A DNA stretch of 64,000 nt from Okapia johnstoni (lineage: Eukaryota > Chordata > Mammalia > Artiodactyla > Giraffidae): positions 67,074,730 through 67,138,729 of the forward strand of contig CM044317.1 of assembly GCA_024291935.2 (NCBI GenBank), read 5' to 3'. The notes under the pieces are model-generated. The model was not told where the DNA came from. It made no database searches and saw only the letters and a program-made list of their open reading frames with translations. The position numbers were made by a program, and so were the translations under genes. This document shows, piece by piece, positions 12,319 through 23,750 of this stretch (position 1 is the stretch's first letter; each line of letters begins with the position of its first letter).

Positions 12319-12925
12319 AGAATATTTTATCTACCTTAATTTTTTGGGTGCAGATCCACATTATATTAAAGTTAATACACACTAAATTTTAGTTAAATTC
12401 AAATTTAGCAGATATATATACCGGATGGTGAGCTTGCGTGCAGAATTCACTTGGATTTTTCTTTTAAGAAATAAAAATGACAGTTTGCTAAGAGACAGGC
12501 AGAACTATCAAATAAGACAGATGGCCTTTGATGCAGTTTTCACTGGATGAATAACCACCATGATAGCCAGTGGTATATGCTGAGACAATCTGGGAAGTGT
12601 TGTCCTACCACATAGAAAATAAGCCGGGTGTCCCAGACACAGAGATCCATCTTTCACTGGAGAAATGCTCACCTTTCTGTAGAACGGTTGCCTGGTTCTT
12701 GCCATCTTGTCCTTATTGCCTGAACAGAGTTTGAGGTTTAATTTTCAACCAAACTTTGATTACTCTTAAGTGTTCCATTTCTGGAATAGGCTTAAAGGTA
12801 TATTATGGGGTAAAAGTGCTCCATTATTATAAATCAAGCCACTAGTTTCCTGAGACCGCTTGACTTTATTTTTCTGCACTTAATTTTTAAACGAGAAAAG
12901 TCATATAATAACAATACGATCTCAG
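12319..12925. other. Non-coding stretch
   Basis: AT-rich; nothing recognised. Confidence 0.45.
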
Positions 12926-12940
12926 GTGGCAAATATTCTT

Positions 12941-13055
12941 TTTTCTTTTGGCTATACCACATGCAGGATCTTAGTTCTCTGACCAGGGATTGAATCCACA
13001 CCCCCTGTGGTGGAAGCACGGAGTCTTAGCCACTAGACCATCAGGGAAGACCTAC
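12941..13055 (-). mobile_element. CHR-type SINE
   Basis: On the minus strand: ggtcttccctgatggtctag, gactccgtgcttccacc, ggattcaatccctggtcag and a pyrimidine-rich end on the plus strand. The target gtggcaaatattctt / gtggtgaatattctt is duplicated at 12926-12940 and 13056-13070 (13 of 15). Confidence 0.9.
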
Positions 13056-13469
13056 GTGGTGAATATTCTTTAAAAAAATAATTTCCAGAGCATACTCTTA
13101 GGTCACTTGTGGATCCAGCCTACCTCCTTCAACTAAAACAAATGGCATTAAAATTCCTGCAAGAAATAATTTTGATATTTGTTATAGTTTAAAATCAGGA
13201 ATCATTGTGAAAAGCTTGTTTTTAATTTCTAGAATCTTTGAAAGCAAGGACCTTGTCTCCCATTTTCTCCCATCTTTTTTTTTCCTCTTTTTTACTATGT
13301 ACCCAAAACTTTATCTTAATGGATTTTTAAAAGAATAAAATACATTTCTGGCTTTTAAGAATGTAGATTTTAGGTGGATAGTTAAAGCATATTAATAAAG
13401 TAATCAAAAGATAATACCAGAATAAAATCATATAGATGGACTAATTATCTATTTTTTTAGGGATGATGA

Positions 13470-13531
13470 AACTTTTTTTATTAGAGTATATAGTTGTTTA
13501 CAAACAACTATATACTCTAATAAAAAAAGTT
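13470..13531. repeat. Perfect 30-bp inverted repeat with 2-bp loop
   Basis: Arms 13470-13499 and 13502-13531 are exact reverse complements separated by the two bases ac. The arms resemble the terminal bases and A-rich tail of an artiodactyl L1 (actatatactctaataaaa). The plus strand could fold into a 30-bp stem. Confidence 0.97.
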
Positions 13532-13632
13532 AAAACTGATTCACTTTGCTGTACACTTGAAACTAACACACTGTAAATGTAAATACATATATTTACATAT
13601 AAATATGTACATGTAAAAAAGTATATACATAT

Positions 13633-14026
13633 GAGTTGCTGTTCAGTTGCTCAGTCATGTCCTACTCTTTGCAAACCCGTGAACTGCAGCACACCAAGCT
13701 TTCCTGTCCTTTACCATCTCCTGGAGTTTCCTCACAACTCATGTCCATTGAGTTGGTGATGCCATCCAGCCGTCTCGTCCTCTGTCATCTCTGTCTCCTC
13801 CTGACTTCAATCTTTCCCAGCATCAGGGTCTTTTCTAATGAGTCAGCTCTTCACATCATGTGGCCAAAGTATTGGAGCTTTAGCTTCAGCATAGTCCTTC
13901 CAATGAATATTCAGGGTTGATTTCCTTTAGGATTGACTGGTTTGACCTGCTTGATGCCCAAGAGACTCTCAAGAGTATTCGCCAACACTACATTTTGAAA
14001 GCATCAATTCTTCAGTGCTCAGCCTT
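13633..14026 (-). mobile_element. BovB 3' fragment inside L1
   Basis: The BovB tail begins on the left (gttgctgttcagttgctcag) and continues about 390 bp into antisense RT C-terminal sequence (caatctttcccagcatcagg, tccttccaatgaatattcag). It is 5'-truncated. No clean TSD is visible. Confidence 0.9.
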
Positions 14027-14103
14027 TTATATCCACTCTTTTTTAGATTCTTTTACTATATGGGCCATTACTGATTATTGAGTACAGTTCCTTGTGCTAT
14101 ATA

Positions 14104-14316
14104 GTTCAGTTCAGTGGCTCAGTCGTGTCTGACTCTTTGCAACCCCATGGACTGCAGCACGGCAGATTTTCCTGTCCATCACCACCTCTTTGAGCTTGCT
14201 CAAACTCATGTCCATCAAGTCCGTAATGCCAGCCAATAATCTTATCCTCTGTCATCCCCTTTTCCACCTGCCTTCAATCTTTCCCAGCATCAGGATCCTT
14301 TCCAAGGAGGCAGTTC
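14104..14316 (-). mobile_element. Second BovB 3' fragment inside L1
   Basis: Starts with the tail ttcagttcagtggctcagtc and ends in the cagttctt that BovB and the L1 target share, so the right border is ambiguous by about 8 bases. It is independent of the copy at 13633 because L1 sequence separates them. Confidence 0.88.
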
Positions 14317-14511
14317 TTTTAGTTATCTATTTTATATATAGTAGTGTGTATATGTCAATACCAGTCTCCATTTTTAGCCCTCACCCTTCCCCCACCCCCT
14401 CCTAGTATCACTGCCCTGGCCTAGAGTTTAATCCCTGGGAACTGAGCTCCCAAAAGTCATGTGGAATAGCAAAAAAAAAGAAAAAGAATAATCTTCCCCA
14501 TCTTTTTTTTT

Positions 14512-14703
14512 TCTTTTTAAGATTTTTTTTTGATGTGGACCATTTTTAAAGTCTTTATTGACTTCAGTACAACATTATCTCTGTTTTATGTTTTGGGTTT
14601 TTGGCCCATAGGCATGTGGGATATCCCCTCCCCAACTAGAGATCGAACTAGGAACCCCTGCATTGAAAGGTGAAATCTTAACTACTGGACCACCAGAGAA
14701 GCC
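14512..14703 (-). mobile_element. CHR-related SINE, long form
   Basis: The minus strand carries a tRNA-like head (ggcttctctggtggtccagt) and box-B-like block. The left part (atgtggaccatttttaaagt, ctttattgacttcagtacaa, ctgttttatgttttggg) matches the long-tailed form also seen at 39765-39925. Confidence 0.75.
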
Positions 14704-15619
14704 CCTCTCTGAGTTTTTCTAGAGCCTTTTGGTGTGCTGTACAAACAAAACACTCTGATTATCTGGCAACCAGGCTTTTGACTTAAAGAAGTATCAATCA
14801 GAGAAATAGGGACACTAGGAAATTAAACACATAAAATAAAAGATTTATAGTAGGGATTTGATTGGTGAAATCACTATGGGAGCTGTTGTTTCTGTGTCTG
14901 GTGCTGGAGTCTGAAGTTCATAAGGCAGGCAGTTGGGAGGAGTGGATGAATGTGAAATGGGAAAAGCAAAGAAAAGCCAGAGCTTGTGAAGCTAAGCCAG
15001 AAACCGCAAGGAAGGATGGGAACTCCTGTGAGTCTCTCTTGGCCTCCAAACTCCCAGTTTCCAGGATGGGGCCATTTTGCAAAAGAAATCAAAGCCCTTC
15101 TCCTGGCAGCTAACCACACATTTAGCTCAGAAGTGAGAGAAGCTGAATCAGAAGATTCAGGAGGAGCAGAAATGTTGAGGGCCCATCTTTAGAAAGCAGT
15201 GATGTGTGTGAGATTCAGCAGTGTCTCGTTCCTGGCACCAGCTTCTTGAGGAATACGTTTGCTCTTTCATTTCCACCTTCCACATCTTGTGCAAGATGCT
15301 CCTTTTGACCCATGTTAACTATGAACTATGCAGGGAAGGGAGTTCGAAGTACTGAACTTCTAGCTTATTTACATGGGCATAATACAAGTCCACCATAGTT
15401 TAACCTTGGTTAATTTAACATCCAAAGGCATCTTTTTAAGCCATGATTAACTTCCAAAGAAAGACAACAGAAGAATCTTATATCCACCTAACATAAAACA
15501 ACCATCTCTTATATAACTGGAAACACACTAACATTCTCCCCCATAAAGATATAAAGGTATAAAAGACATAAAATCTTTAATCTCTCAATGGTTTTCATTT
15601 CTCTTCTAACTGAATTACA
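14704..15619. other. Non-coding stretch between SINEs
   Basis: No recognised gene or young repeat. Short open frames near 14862-15192 overlap on both strands and carry no recognisable domain. Part of it may belong to the LTR side of the antisense ERVL at 16850. Confidence 0.4.
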
Positions 15620-16125
15620 TTTCCCCTTTGATGACGGCTCAAAGGTAAAGATGGAGGAGGAAATGGCACCCCACTCCAGAACTCTTGCCTGGAAAATCCC
15701 ATGGATGGAGGAGCCTGTTAGGCTGCAGTCCATGGGGTCACTAAGAGTCGGACACGACTGAGCGACTTCATTTTCACTTTTTACTTTCATGCATTGGAGA
15801 AGGAAATGGCAACCCACTCCAGTATGCTTGCCTGGAGAATCCCAGGGATGGGGGTGCCTGGTGGACTGCCATCTATGGGGTCACATAGAGTTGGACATGA
15901 CTGAAGCGACTTAGCAGCAGCAGCAGCAGCAGCAGCAGAGGTAAAGAATCCGCCTGCCAAGCAGAAGACTTGGTTTTGATCCCTGGATCAGGAAGAGTCC
16001 CTGGAGAAGAAAATGGCAACCCACTCCAATATTCTTGCCTGGGAAATCCCATGGACAGAGGAGCCTGGCAAGCTATAGTTCATGGGGCCGCAAAACAGTC
16101 AGACATGACTGAGCGACTAAACAAT
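15620..16125 (+). mobile_element. Bov-tA SINE split by a Bov-A2
   Basis: The head lies at 15620-15651 (tttcccctttgatgacggct, ggtaaaga) and the rest resumes at 15948 (atccgcctgccaagcagaag) to the tail gactgagcgactaaac. The gap is filled exactly by the Bov-A2 at 15652-15938. Confidence 0.88.
15652..15938 (+). mobile_element. Bov-A2 SINE (BovA dimer) with (AGC)n tail
   Basis: Two BovA monomers lie in tandem (aggaggaaatggcaccccac and later gaaggaaatggcaacccact), joined by cattttcactttttactttc, ending in (AGC)8AG at 15913-15938. TSD aggtaaaga occurs at 15643-15651 and 15939-15947. It inserted into the head of an older Bov-tA. Confidence 0.94.
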
Positions 16126-16535
16126 AACTTAAATATTGAGCTATGATGTTAACTAGTATTCATCCTCAAAGGTTCTAGGTCCTATGCAGTCCCACTGGTA
16201 TTGGATTATTCTGTTTTTTGTTTTTTTTTGTTTTTTAAAGCTCCTTGGAGACTCTAATATGCATCTCAGAAAATCTACACTCTAGACATACTGCTCTCTC
16301 CCCTCATTGCACAGTAGTAACTCAATTTCCCCTTGATTTTAGGATTAGTCATGTCATCCATTACCTGTTGATTCTTTACGAAATATAAAAGAGATGTGGT
16401 GAAAGTCTCATTACCAGTTTAATGGAACCACTGATGCATCCCACTGGTAAAAGCCTTCCTCTCTTGGTAACTTCCCCTAGACCAACAGAGCTCAGAGAAC
16501 AAGAACAGGAAGCAAACATTTCATTAGTGATCACT

Positions 16536-16744
16536 GAAGTGAAAGTATTAGTCACCCCGTTGACTCTTTGCGACCCCATGGACTATAACCCACCAGGCTC
16601 CTCTGTCCATAACCCGCCAGGCAAGAATATTGGAGTGGGTAGCCATTCTCTTCTCCATGAGATCTTCCAGACCCAGGGATCGAACCCATGTCTTCTGCAT
16701 TGCAGGTAGATTTTTTTACCATCTGAGCCACCAGGGAAGCCCTT
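16536..16744 (-). mobile_element. Bov-tA SINE
   Basis: On the minus strand it runs from gggcttccctggtggctcag to a BovB-like tail. The palindromic 9-bp target gtgatcact is duplicated exactly at 16527-16535 and 16745-16753. A short ataacccRccaggc repeat inside suggests a small internal duplication. Confidence 0.93.
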
Positions 16745-16849
16745 GTGATCACTAGTGATAACAGAGCAGCCACTTCCTTGTATAGCTCTTCATTCCCAGA
16801 GACCTCAATCCTGCCTAGGGGAGAAATAGTATCATATACTTGTCTGTGA

Positions 16850-18770
16850 ATGAAGGTATATATACTTCATTCCAGTGGCCACGGCAGTTCTGCAAGGTGT
16901 GGGCACCCAGCTGATGCCATAACCAAGTCTTCAAAAGTCCATTCCACTGTTTGATCAGCCATCTGTTTCATGATGACAAAGAAGATTGAAAAAAATAGTG
17001 AATTCAATGAGCATGAACTCATCTATACATTTCATTGGCTGTAAAATGAGTTTCTTGGTTAGAATAGTGCTGAGCATAAGGTATGTTGTATGTTACAAAA
17101 TAATAGTTTGGCAGAAGAATTGTAGGGAAGGAAAGTAAATCTATATACAGTATAAGTGCTTATTTCAATGAGAGCAAAGCACTACCTCTTCCATAATGTA
17201 CATGGTTTTATGCAATTAATCTACCAGAGAATTTCCTGGCAGTCCAGTGGTTAGGACTCTGCACTTCCACTGCCAGGCCTGGTTTTATCCTGGTCAGGGA
17301 ATTAAGATCCTATAAGTCAGGCTGATTCCATCCCCTCCCCCTTCCCCAAATGAATGATGTCGTATTGCAGTCTCCATGTTGGTCTGTGCTGCTGTCAAAT
17401 TGGACGTTCAGCCATGGCTCTAATCAGATCACCATAAGTGAAGGAAATTCATGTTGCTCTGACTGTGTATTACTTCCATCCTGGCTGCTATTGGTACTTT
17501 TTCAGGAACCTATTGGTCAAGTACAGGGATGATTGAGGAAAGAGGCTGACTACTGCACCTATGACAGGTTGTCTTATTCTCCACTGAGGTTTCTCTCTGG
17601 TGACCATGTAGATACATATCTTCACATGTTGTGCACATTCAGAGAGGTCTTTATATTACCAGTTTTTCAGTTGTGTTACTTCCAACTGTCTGACCATTCA
17701 GCAAAATCCTTATCTGCTACAAACAAGATAGGGTAGATCCACATTTCTGGCAATCTCCCTTTCCAGGTGAAACGAACAACCAGCTGTATTACTCAAAGCT
17801 TTGTGCACTAGAAGGACTTTTCTTCACCATTGTCTTTCAAGGCTCCTCAGATTGGAACTGCTGTATTTGTTCATTTCTCAGGTACTGCCAGCCTTTCGTG
17901 CAGAACCATCTACAACCCAAGCCCCAGTTCTTTCTTCCCCAATTAGTAAATCATAGGAAACTCCCCTTAAGGTGGAGAAGGAGGAGGCTTTGTGGCAGAA
18001 ATATGGGTCATGAGCATCTGTGCTACTTACTCACGTATCTTCTTTGTCTTTTCAGGACCTGATCAAGTCAGATCTTGTATATCTCTTTCATATAATGATG
18101 GAGTACTGCTGTACGTGCCCAGCTTTAGGGCTTACTAGGACATAAAAGACATGATAAATACTCAAGTCTCATGGTAACCTGGTGGCCCATGTCCAAGGGT
18201 TCACTCTCTCTATTAAGGTTCAGTGGCAAATGAGAATCTGATTTTCAAAAGGACAGTTGTACTAACTTTCTACTGAAGGAGACATAGCTTTTTAAACAAA
18301 ATCTGAGTGTTTGATGCTGAAATTCACTTGTAGGGTACTATCAAAAGCCCCATACAATATCCTTGTTTACCACTGACACTTAAAACACCTTCAGATCTGT
18401 GGGCCCATACAATCTAAATGGCATTGCAGCTGGCAGCCTGGGCCTGCTGCCAATCTGTTCTGGACCCCACTAACGCTGAAAAACTTTTGAAGTTGCTCTG
18501 TGGGAGGGACACCTTCAAGCACTGAGTATGTTGCCTTTAAAATCCAAAGAGGTCTAGCGGCATTACGTCTCTTTCTTAATGAATGGTAGGGAGAACCAGA
18601 CCCAGCAACTTGTAATTCACTTTGGAAGACTGATTTCCAGAAATTTCACTGAATTTCAATAGGATTTATTTCTTACCAGCTGGCTCACAGTAGTTACACA
18701 CATGTGTCTGGGGTCATAACTATTTCCTGCTCATTTAATCCAGTTGGTATGATACTGTTAGTGTAATAGA
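16850..18770 (-). pseudogene. Decayed ERVL-type endogenous retrovirus, antisense pol
   Basis: Short blocks along 1.9 kb appear in the order of antisense HERV-L/ERVL pol as I remember it: gtccattccactgtttgatc, gcagaaccatctacaa, ggacctgatcaagtcagatc, gatggagtactgctgt, catggtaacctggtggccca, tatgttgcctttaaaatcca, gaaatttcactgaa, then the region around tccagttggtatgat. No long frame survives, so gene borders inside it cannot be drawn. A CHR SINE interrupts it at 17229-17318. It is an ancient, inactive relic. LTRs and gag were not identified; 16130-16526 and 18771-19170 may be further parts of it. Confidence 0.75.
17229..17318 (+). mobile_element. CHR-type SINE inside the ERVL relic
   Basis: aatttcctggcagtccagtg, gttaggactctgcacttcca and ggttttatcctggtcaggga are the CHR head, middle and box-B-like block. 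ERVL sequence resumes at about 17319. No clear TSD. Confidence 0.8.
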
Positions 18771-20304
18771 CAGAGGGAGGTGGATGGTGGTTAATGTCCC
18801 CGACACATGGCTGAGGAGCTGATAGAGCCCTGAATTGGGAGAGTGAAGGTGCAACACTAATCCTGTCATTACCTTTAAGCTTCCAGCTTCCATAAGTAGG
18901 TGTCCTGCAGGAAGAACAAGTGCCCTTTAAAGCACCTGGCCTGGGATTCAGAAAAGCTTTAGCAGAAGCTGTCACCCTGGTTGCTGCCCTCTGCCAACCC
19001 ACAAACCAGCAGATAAAGCAACAGTGCCTGAGGCCCTGCATTGACCTCCTGAATATAAAGGGAAAAGATCAGTCTTTCACTTCCAGCTTCCTGTGCAAAT
19101 GCTTCCTGTGGACTATGCTAACTAGGAATCTGCAGAAAAGGAAATTCTAAGAAATTTAGTTCCAGTTTAACCAAGGGGATATAACTTGTACTCATCACAT
19201 AAGAAAGCAATGATCTCCAATGAAGATACAACAAAAGCCTTTGAGAGCAGAAAACTTCCCTTAAGTCCTGAAAACCATGAAAATGTCTGCAAAGAATGAA
19301 AGCTCAAACAAGGATTTCTTCTCATCTGCTTCACCAATTAAAATAGAAAGATTTGCTATGGCAAGCTGGTGAAGTTCACAAAATGTCACATTAGTGGGAT
19401 GAAAGCCAAGAAGAGCAGGAGAAACAATTGAAGACAGAAGAACAAAAGGAAAAGGAAAAGCAGGGAAAGTAGATGATGGAGGTCAGAAGCAGGGGGTGGT
19501 GCTGAGTAGAGGGCAAGTGTAGGTACAATAAACAAGAAGCAACACCTGTCAACAGAGAAAAGTAGCAGCAATCAAAAATTAGAAGAAAGAGCAGATTCTC
19601 ACTCTGGCTGAAAAAAGTCTATCTGGGCTCCACTTGGTTGCTCTAAAAGGAATAAGCATATGAAAGCTCCATTCTTCCAATTATAGCCAACAGAGCTCAG
19701 GTGGCAAATGACTCCCAAGGAACAGTATCCAGGATCTTTGGAAAACACATGGCATCATTTAAAATAGCTAATCTAAACTTCCTGTAAAATTTACTTGTAT
19801 AAAACAGTTCCTTCCTCAATAATTTCATTTAAGTACATTTATTAAATTTTGTCTAATTTAAATCTGTTTTTTCCAATTTACTATTTATAATAATAGCTAC
19901 CATTAGTTTTTTATAATTGTCAAAAATTAGGACATGATTATGTATATAACATTGCAAATAACAGAGTGCTGGATACTCAATTTTTTGGTCCCATCTAAGC
20001 CAAATTGCTTAGAAACTTAAGTAGATTTGTATATCATGCAATAAACTTTAGTGTATGTCCTTCAAAGAGCCCAAGAAAATTGCAAAACTTAAGGAAAAAA
20101 TTACATGACAAATGGGTAATAGTTCTAACTTTGTTTTATTAGATATAGGTTAATTTAAAGGTGACTGTAAAGTCTGATTCCTTTCATTCAAAGAAAAATC
20201 CTACAGAAAACATCAGCAACATCATAAATCCCTTTATGGAAAAGTATCATTATATTTTTCTTAGAATTTGGATTTGGTTAAGGCTCAGAGAATAGAATGA
20301 TTCT
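18771..20304. other. Non-coding stretch
   Basis: No gene recognised. The left 400 bp may be retroviral or another old repeat. Around 19430-19480 there is a purine-rich segment. Open frames near 18694-19150 overlap each other on both strands and have no domain I know. Confidence 0.4.
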
Positions 20305-20645
20305 TTACTGAAGAAGCATGAGTCAGCTAGACCAGAGTTCTGATCTCAGGCACCTAGGAGATATAGGACTTTTGACAAATTTCTTAACTTCTCTCTCTCT
20401 TTTTTAAATTTAATTTTAATTAAAATTTTTTTCTTTGGTCATGCCACTTGACATGCAGGATCTTAGTTCCCTGACCAGGTATTGGACCTGTACCCCCTTC
20501 AGTGGAAGCTAGGAGTCTTAACCATTCAACCTCTCTTAACTTGTTTTCTTTATATGTTAAATAAAGCATCCTAATATTAAAGAGTTCTTATGAGGAATAA
20601 ATTAAATACATATCTGGTTCATAGATATGTAATAAGTGTTAGATA
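20305..20645 (+). mobile_element. MIR element, split by a CHR SINE
   Basis: Left part 20305-20390 (ttctgatctcaggcacctag ... gacaaatttcttaactt) and right part 20543-20645 (tttatatgttaaataaagca, ttcttatgaggaataaatta, aagtgttag) follow the MIR core and 3' end in order. MIR is a mammal-wide, long inactive tRNA-derived SINE. Confidence 0.75.
20391..20533 (-). mobile_element. CHR-type SINE inside the MIR
   Basis: Minus-strand CHR pattern (gttaagactcctagcttcca, gtccaatacctggtcaggga). TSD tcttaactt occurs exactly at 20382-20390 and 20534-20542, in MIR sequence. Confidence 0.88.
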
Positions 20646-22784
20646 CCCTTTTTATTTGCAACAGATAACTAATTGAGAAAATTTATAAAATACTATAGTG
20701 ATTTAATGTTGATAATAATTTTTATTCTAGTGTATAATGCTCAAATTAGAGGAGATAGTTGAAATTATTTTTTTCCCTTAGGCTATCTAAAGATTTTAAA
20801 ACATTTTTCATTTTAATTTGAGCCCTGTTGTTTAGTTGTACATGGATTAGAATTTTATTTCCTCCATTTTGTTAATAAAATGTGAGGCAGAAGAGACTGT
20901 AAACATAATTAAAAGGAAAACAAAAGTTCTAATTACTTTAAGTGAGGTATTTGATACCTTGTAGAAATTGCTATTTTCCTTAATGAACTTTAAGGAACCT
21001 CGAACAACTTTGGAGCTAGAAGATTTAAGGGAGAATGAAAAAAAGGTTGAGGGTGGAGAGGAAGCGAGATATAAGCAGTTATATTTATTTTTTTATGTCA
21101 TTGATGAGTAATCTTATTAATGCTATCTTTGTTATTAGTCCTTCATAGGGCTCTGTGCTCATATAAGTCATTCTGAAATTTATTAATCACCATAGAGACT
21201 CAGGTCTGTGTATTCTATTGAAAATTCATACCATTTTCAAAAGGCAATGATTACTCAACATTTTAAAATATTAAAAAAAAAACCACAACAACTTATCTCT
21301 ACAGTATTCCCTTAAGTCAAGTTTTCTTATCTCTACAGTATTCCCTTAAGTCAAGTTTTCTTCTAATTTCCAAGTAAGTACATATCAGAGTGGTTCAAGG
21401 GTATGTTTTTAGCAATGAACAAACTCACAAAAATGACTGATTGTGTTCTGTAGAAAGCTTATACTTTTTGACCCTGAACCAGACCTACATGTTTAATTCT
21501 GATTAAGCACAGTTTATCATGACCTTGTTTATAACACCATGAATAGTTTTATAAAAATGATACTTTCTTTGCCCTTATTTCTACAGTGATGCTGTAACTG
21601 TCATGGATCTGTGGAATTTATGAAGAAGTTATCTATCTGATGTGTTCTTGAGGCCCGTGCCAGAAACACTCACATTTATACTTATTTCAAGGGTATCTGG
21701 GAGAGTTTCTACAGCTTTATCCGAGGCCTGGGCTTGTCACTGATCCCTCCCTGCATTTCTTCTGGTCTTACAAGTGAGAGAAAGAGGAAAACTTTTGATA
21801 AATTATTTTTCTGTATTTATTGATTTTTTGTTCATTTCTTTTTGATTTAATAACTTTATGTTGAGAGAATTAAATAGCCAGTATCAAGGGAATGATGCAA
21901 TGCATTTCAATGAGATAAGATTTTTGGAATGGATCTTGAATGAGGGTGTGACCCCTGAACAAGCTGAAAGTGCGTCTAGGTCAAAGGAAAAAAAAAAAAT
22001 ACAGAAACAGAAAAGACAAAAAAAATCCCTTCAAAATCTAACTCTGATTAGTTCAAGGCTTTAGGTACCTAAGTCTACAAACAGTCCAGTTTTCAGTTGG
22101 ATGTTTTTATGTGTACAATAAATCTGCAGTCATTTGGTAAAATGGGGTATTCTGATACTCCGGATAGCTGTTTCTCCTAGATATCTCTGAGTTAGCCATT
22201 AGAAAGTTTTTGTTTCAAAAGGTCATAATTCTGAAATATATTTTAATTGCATCTCCTTCAGTAAACAGAGTATACTGAAGGTAATTTAATTTTTTAAATT
22301 GAAGATATGGGATAATTATTCTATTTGTAGGAGAAAAATTGTCTTAATTTTCTAATACAGGAGAACCTCACCTGATTGCTAATAAGTGAGGTTAAGAAAA
22401 AAAAATCAATTGGAAAAACAAAGACTCAACTTACTGCAAGGCTGATGGAATGACATTGGCGGGGCTGTGCATCTGGCTGGCTAGGAGTTCTGGGAGCCTG
22501 GGAGGAGATTCCCAACTGCATTTTACTTGGGGTTTTACACGACTGCGGGGAAGTGTCATCATGCAGTCTTATTCCATCTACTTGATTTCTGTTGTTATGT
22601 TCTTCATTTATCTTTTTAAAAAATGAACATGGAAGATGTTTAAGTTATTTAACAGTTGTTTAGCAGTTCTTTTTTATGTGGTCTTAGAAGAAGTGAAAAC
22701 CAGAATTCTATATGCAAAATCTTGTATACACATTATCGTACATGATCCTGGGGACTAGATTATGAGCTGCAGCTTATCATCACA
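20646..22784. other. AT-rich non-coding stretch
   Basis: Apart from the 34-bp tandem duplication at 21292-21359, nothing is recognised. A 68-codon frame at 21858-22064 ends in a poly-lysine run from an A-rich tract and is not supported as a gene. Confidence 0.45.
21292..21359. repeat. Perfect 34-bp tandem duplication
   Basis: Units 21292-21325 and 21326-21359 are identical (each starts cttatctctacagtattccc). A further ctt begins a third unit and stops. Confidence 0.97.
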
Positions 22785-22895
22785 TTTTTGAAGTTGGAAA
22801 TAGGCCTGGAGAACTCATTATTTTGCCAAGGCCATACAGCTAAATCCAGATCTGTCTGACGATGAAGTCAGTATTTTGTCCACTGCACCACATTA
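22785..22895 (-). mobile_element. MIR fragment
   Basis: Reverse-complement MIR core: ttgccaaggccatacagcta, aatccagatctgtctgac, tttgtccactgcacca. Diverged, without ends. Confidence 0.7.
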
Positions 22896-23560
22896 CTACA
22901 AAGGCAAAGCAACTTTCTCCTAAGCCTTTTGCTGTGCTTGCACAAAATCAACGTTAACAATCTTTATCTTCTCTTTTTCTGTTATGACAGCATCATCAAT
23001 TACTGTTTTTCATATCATTTTGTAACTACTTTTGGCTCATATTTGTGTGTGTGCATTGCTCTGTGTTTTCATGGCTCTGAGAAGGAGAATGTTGAGTTTG
23101 CAGTGCTATAACACTACTCTTCTACACGTCTCCCTAGTATTTTTGTGTAAGTCTTTACTTATAAATAAAGTTAAATGGATTATCTTTAAAAGAGTATATA
23201 CAAAAAGCTGGTTTAAATGATTGTATTTTTGGAGGAGAGCTGAGCAGCAGTGTGAGAAAGAGAATTCTTTTTCTTTGTGTAACTTTTGTTCCTTTTGAAT
23301 ATTGTACTGTGTATATGTTCTACAAGTTGAAAATTTTTAAATGTGTCTTTTTAAATATCATGGACATTTGGAATATTGCAGTTAAAGACCACAAGACACT
23401 GCCTGCATTTTCAGAAATCCAAAACAGAAGTGAAATATTTTAAATTGTAGCTGTATTATTTTTCCATGGATTCACTGATTTCAGATTGTGCCAGATAATC
23501 TAAACGCTTTTGGTATTTGGAGCTTAAATAACAAAAGAAGACACATGCAACAATAAATGC
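22896..23560. other. Non-coding stretch
   Basis: Several short overlapping frames but no domain and no recognised repeat. Confidence 0.4.
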
Positions 23561-23750
23561 AGCACAGAAAAAATATTTTTTATTTATTTTTGGGCTGTGC
23601 TGGGTCTTTGTTGTGGGGTGCAGACTTTCTTTAGTTGTGGTGCAAATGGGCTTTTCTCTAGTTGTGTCCCATGGGCTTTGACCAGGGATGGAACCCACAT
23701 CTCCTGCACTGGAAGGCGTATTTTTAACCATTGGACCAGTAGAGAAGTCC
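23561..23750 (-). mobile_element. CHR-1-type SINE
   Basis: gggctgtgctgggtctttgt, ctttctttagttgtggtgca, ctctagttgtgtcccatggg, accagggatggaacccacat and ggaccagtagagaagtcccc are CHR-1 blocks read from the 3' side. The internal repeated module is shorter than in the copy at 50930. Confidence 0.8.

Larger units (their letters stand above)
13532..14390 (-). mobile_element. L1 3' UTR, rearranged and broken by two BovB fragments
   Basis: Pieces at 14027-14103 (ccactcttttttagattctt ... gtgctatatag) and 14317-14370 (gttatctattttatatatag, tagtgtgtatatgtcaatac) are contiguous antisense L1 3' UTR. The piece 13534-13580 (actgattcactttgctgtac, gaaactaacacactgtaaat) is L1 in the opposite, sense, direction. 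The original order is therefore disturbed on the left side. Confidence 0.75.

Noticed and set aside
21858..22064. A 68-codon frame ending in a lysine-rich run
   Set aside because: The lysine run comes from an A-rich tract, and no homologous protein or splice structure is visible.
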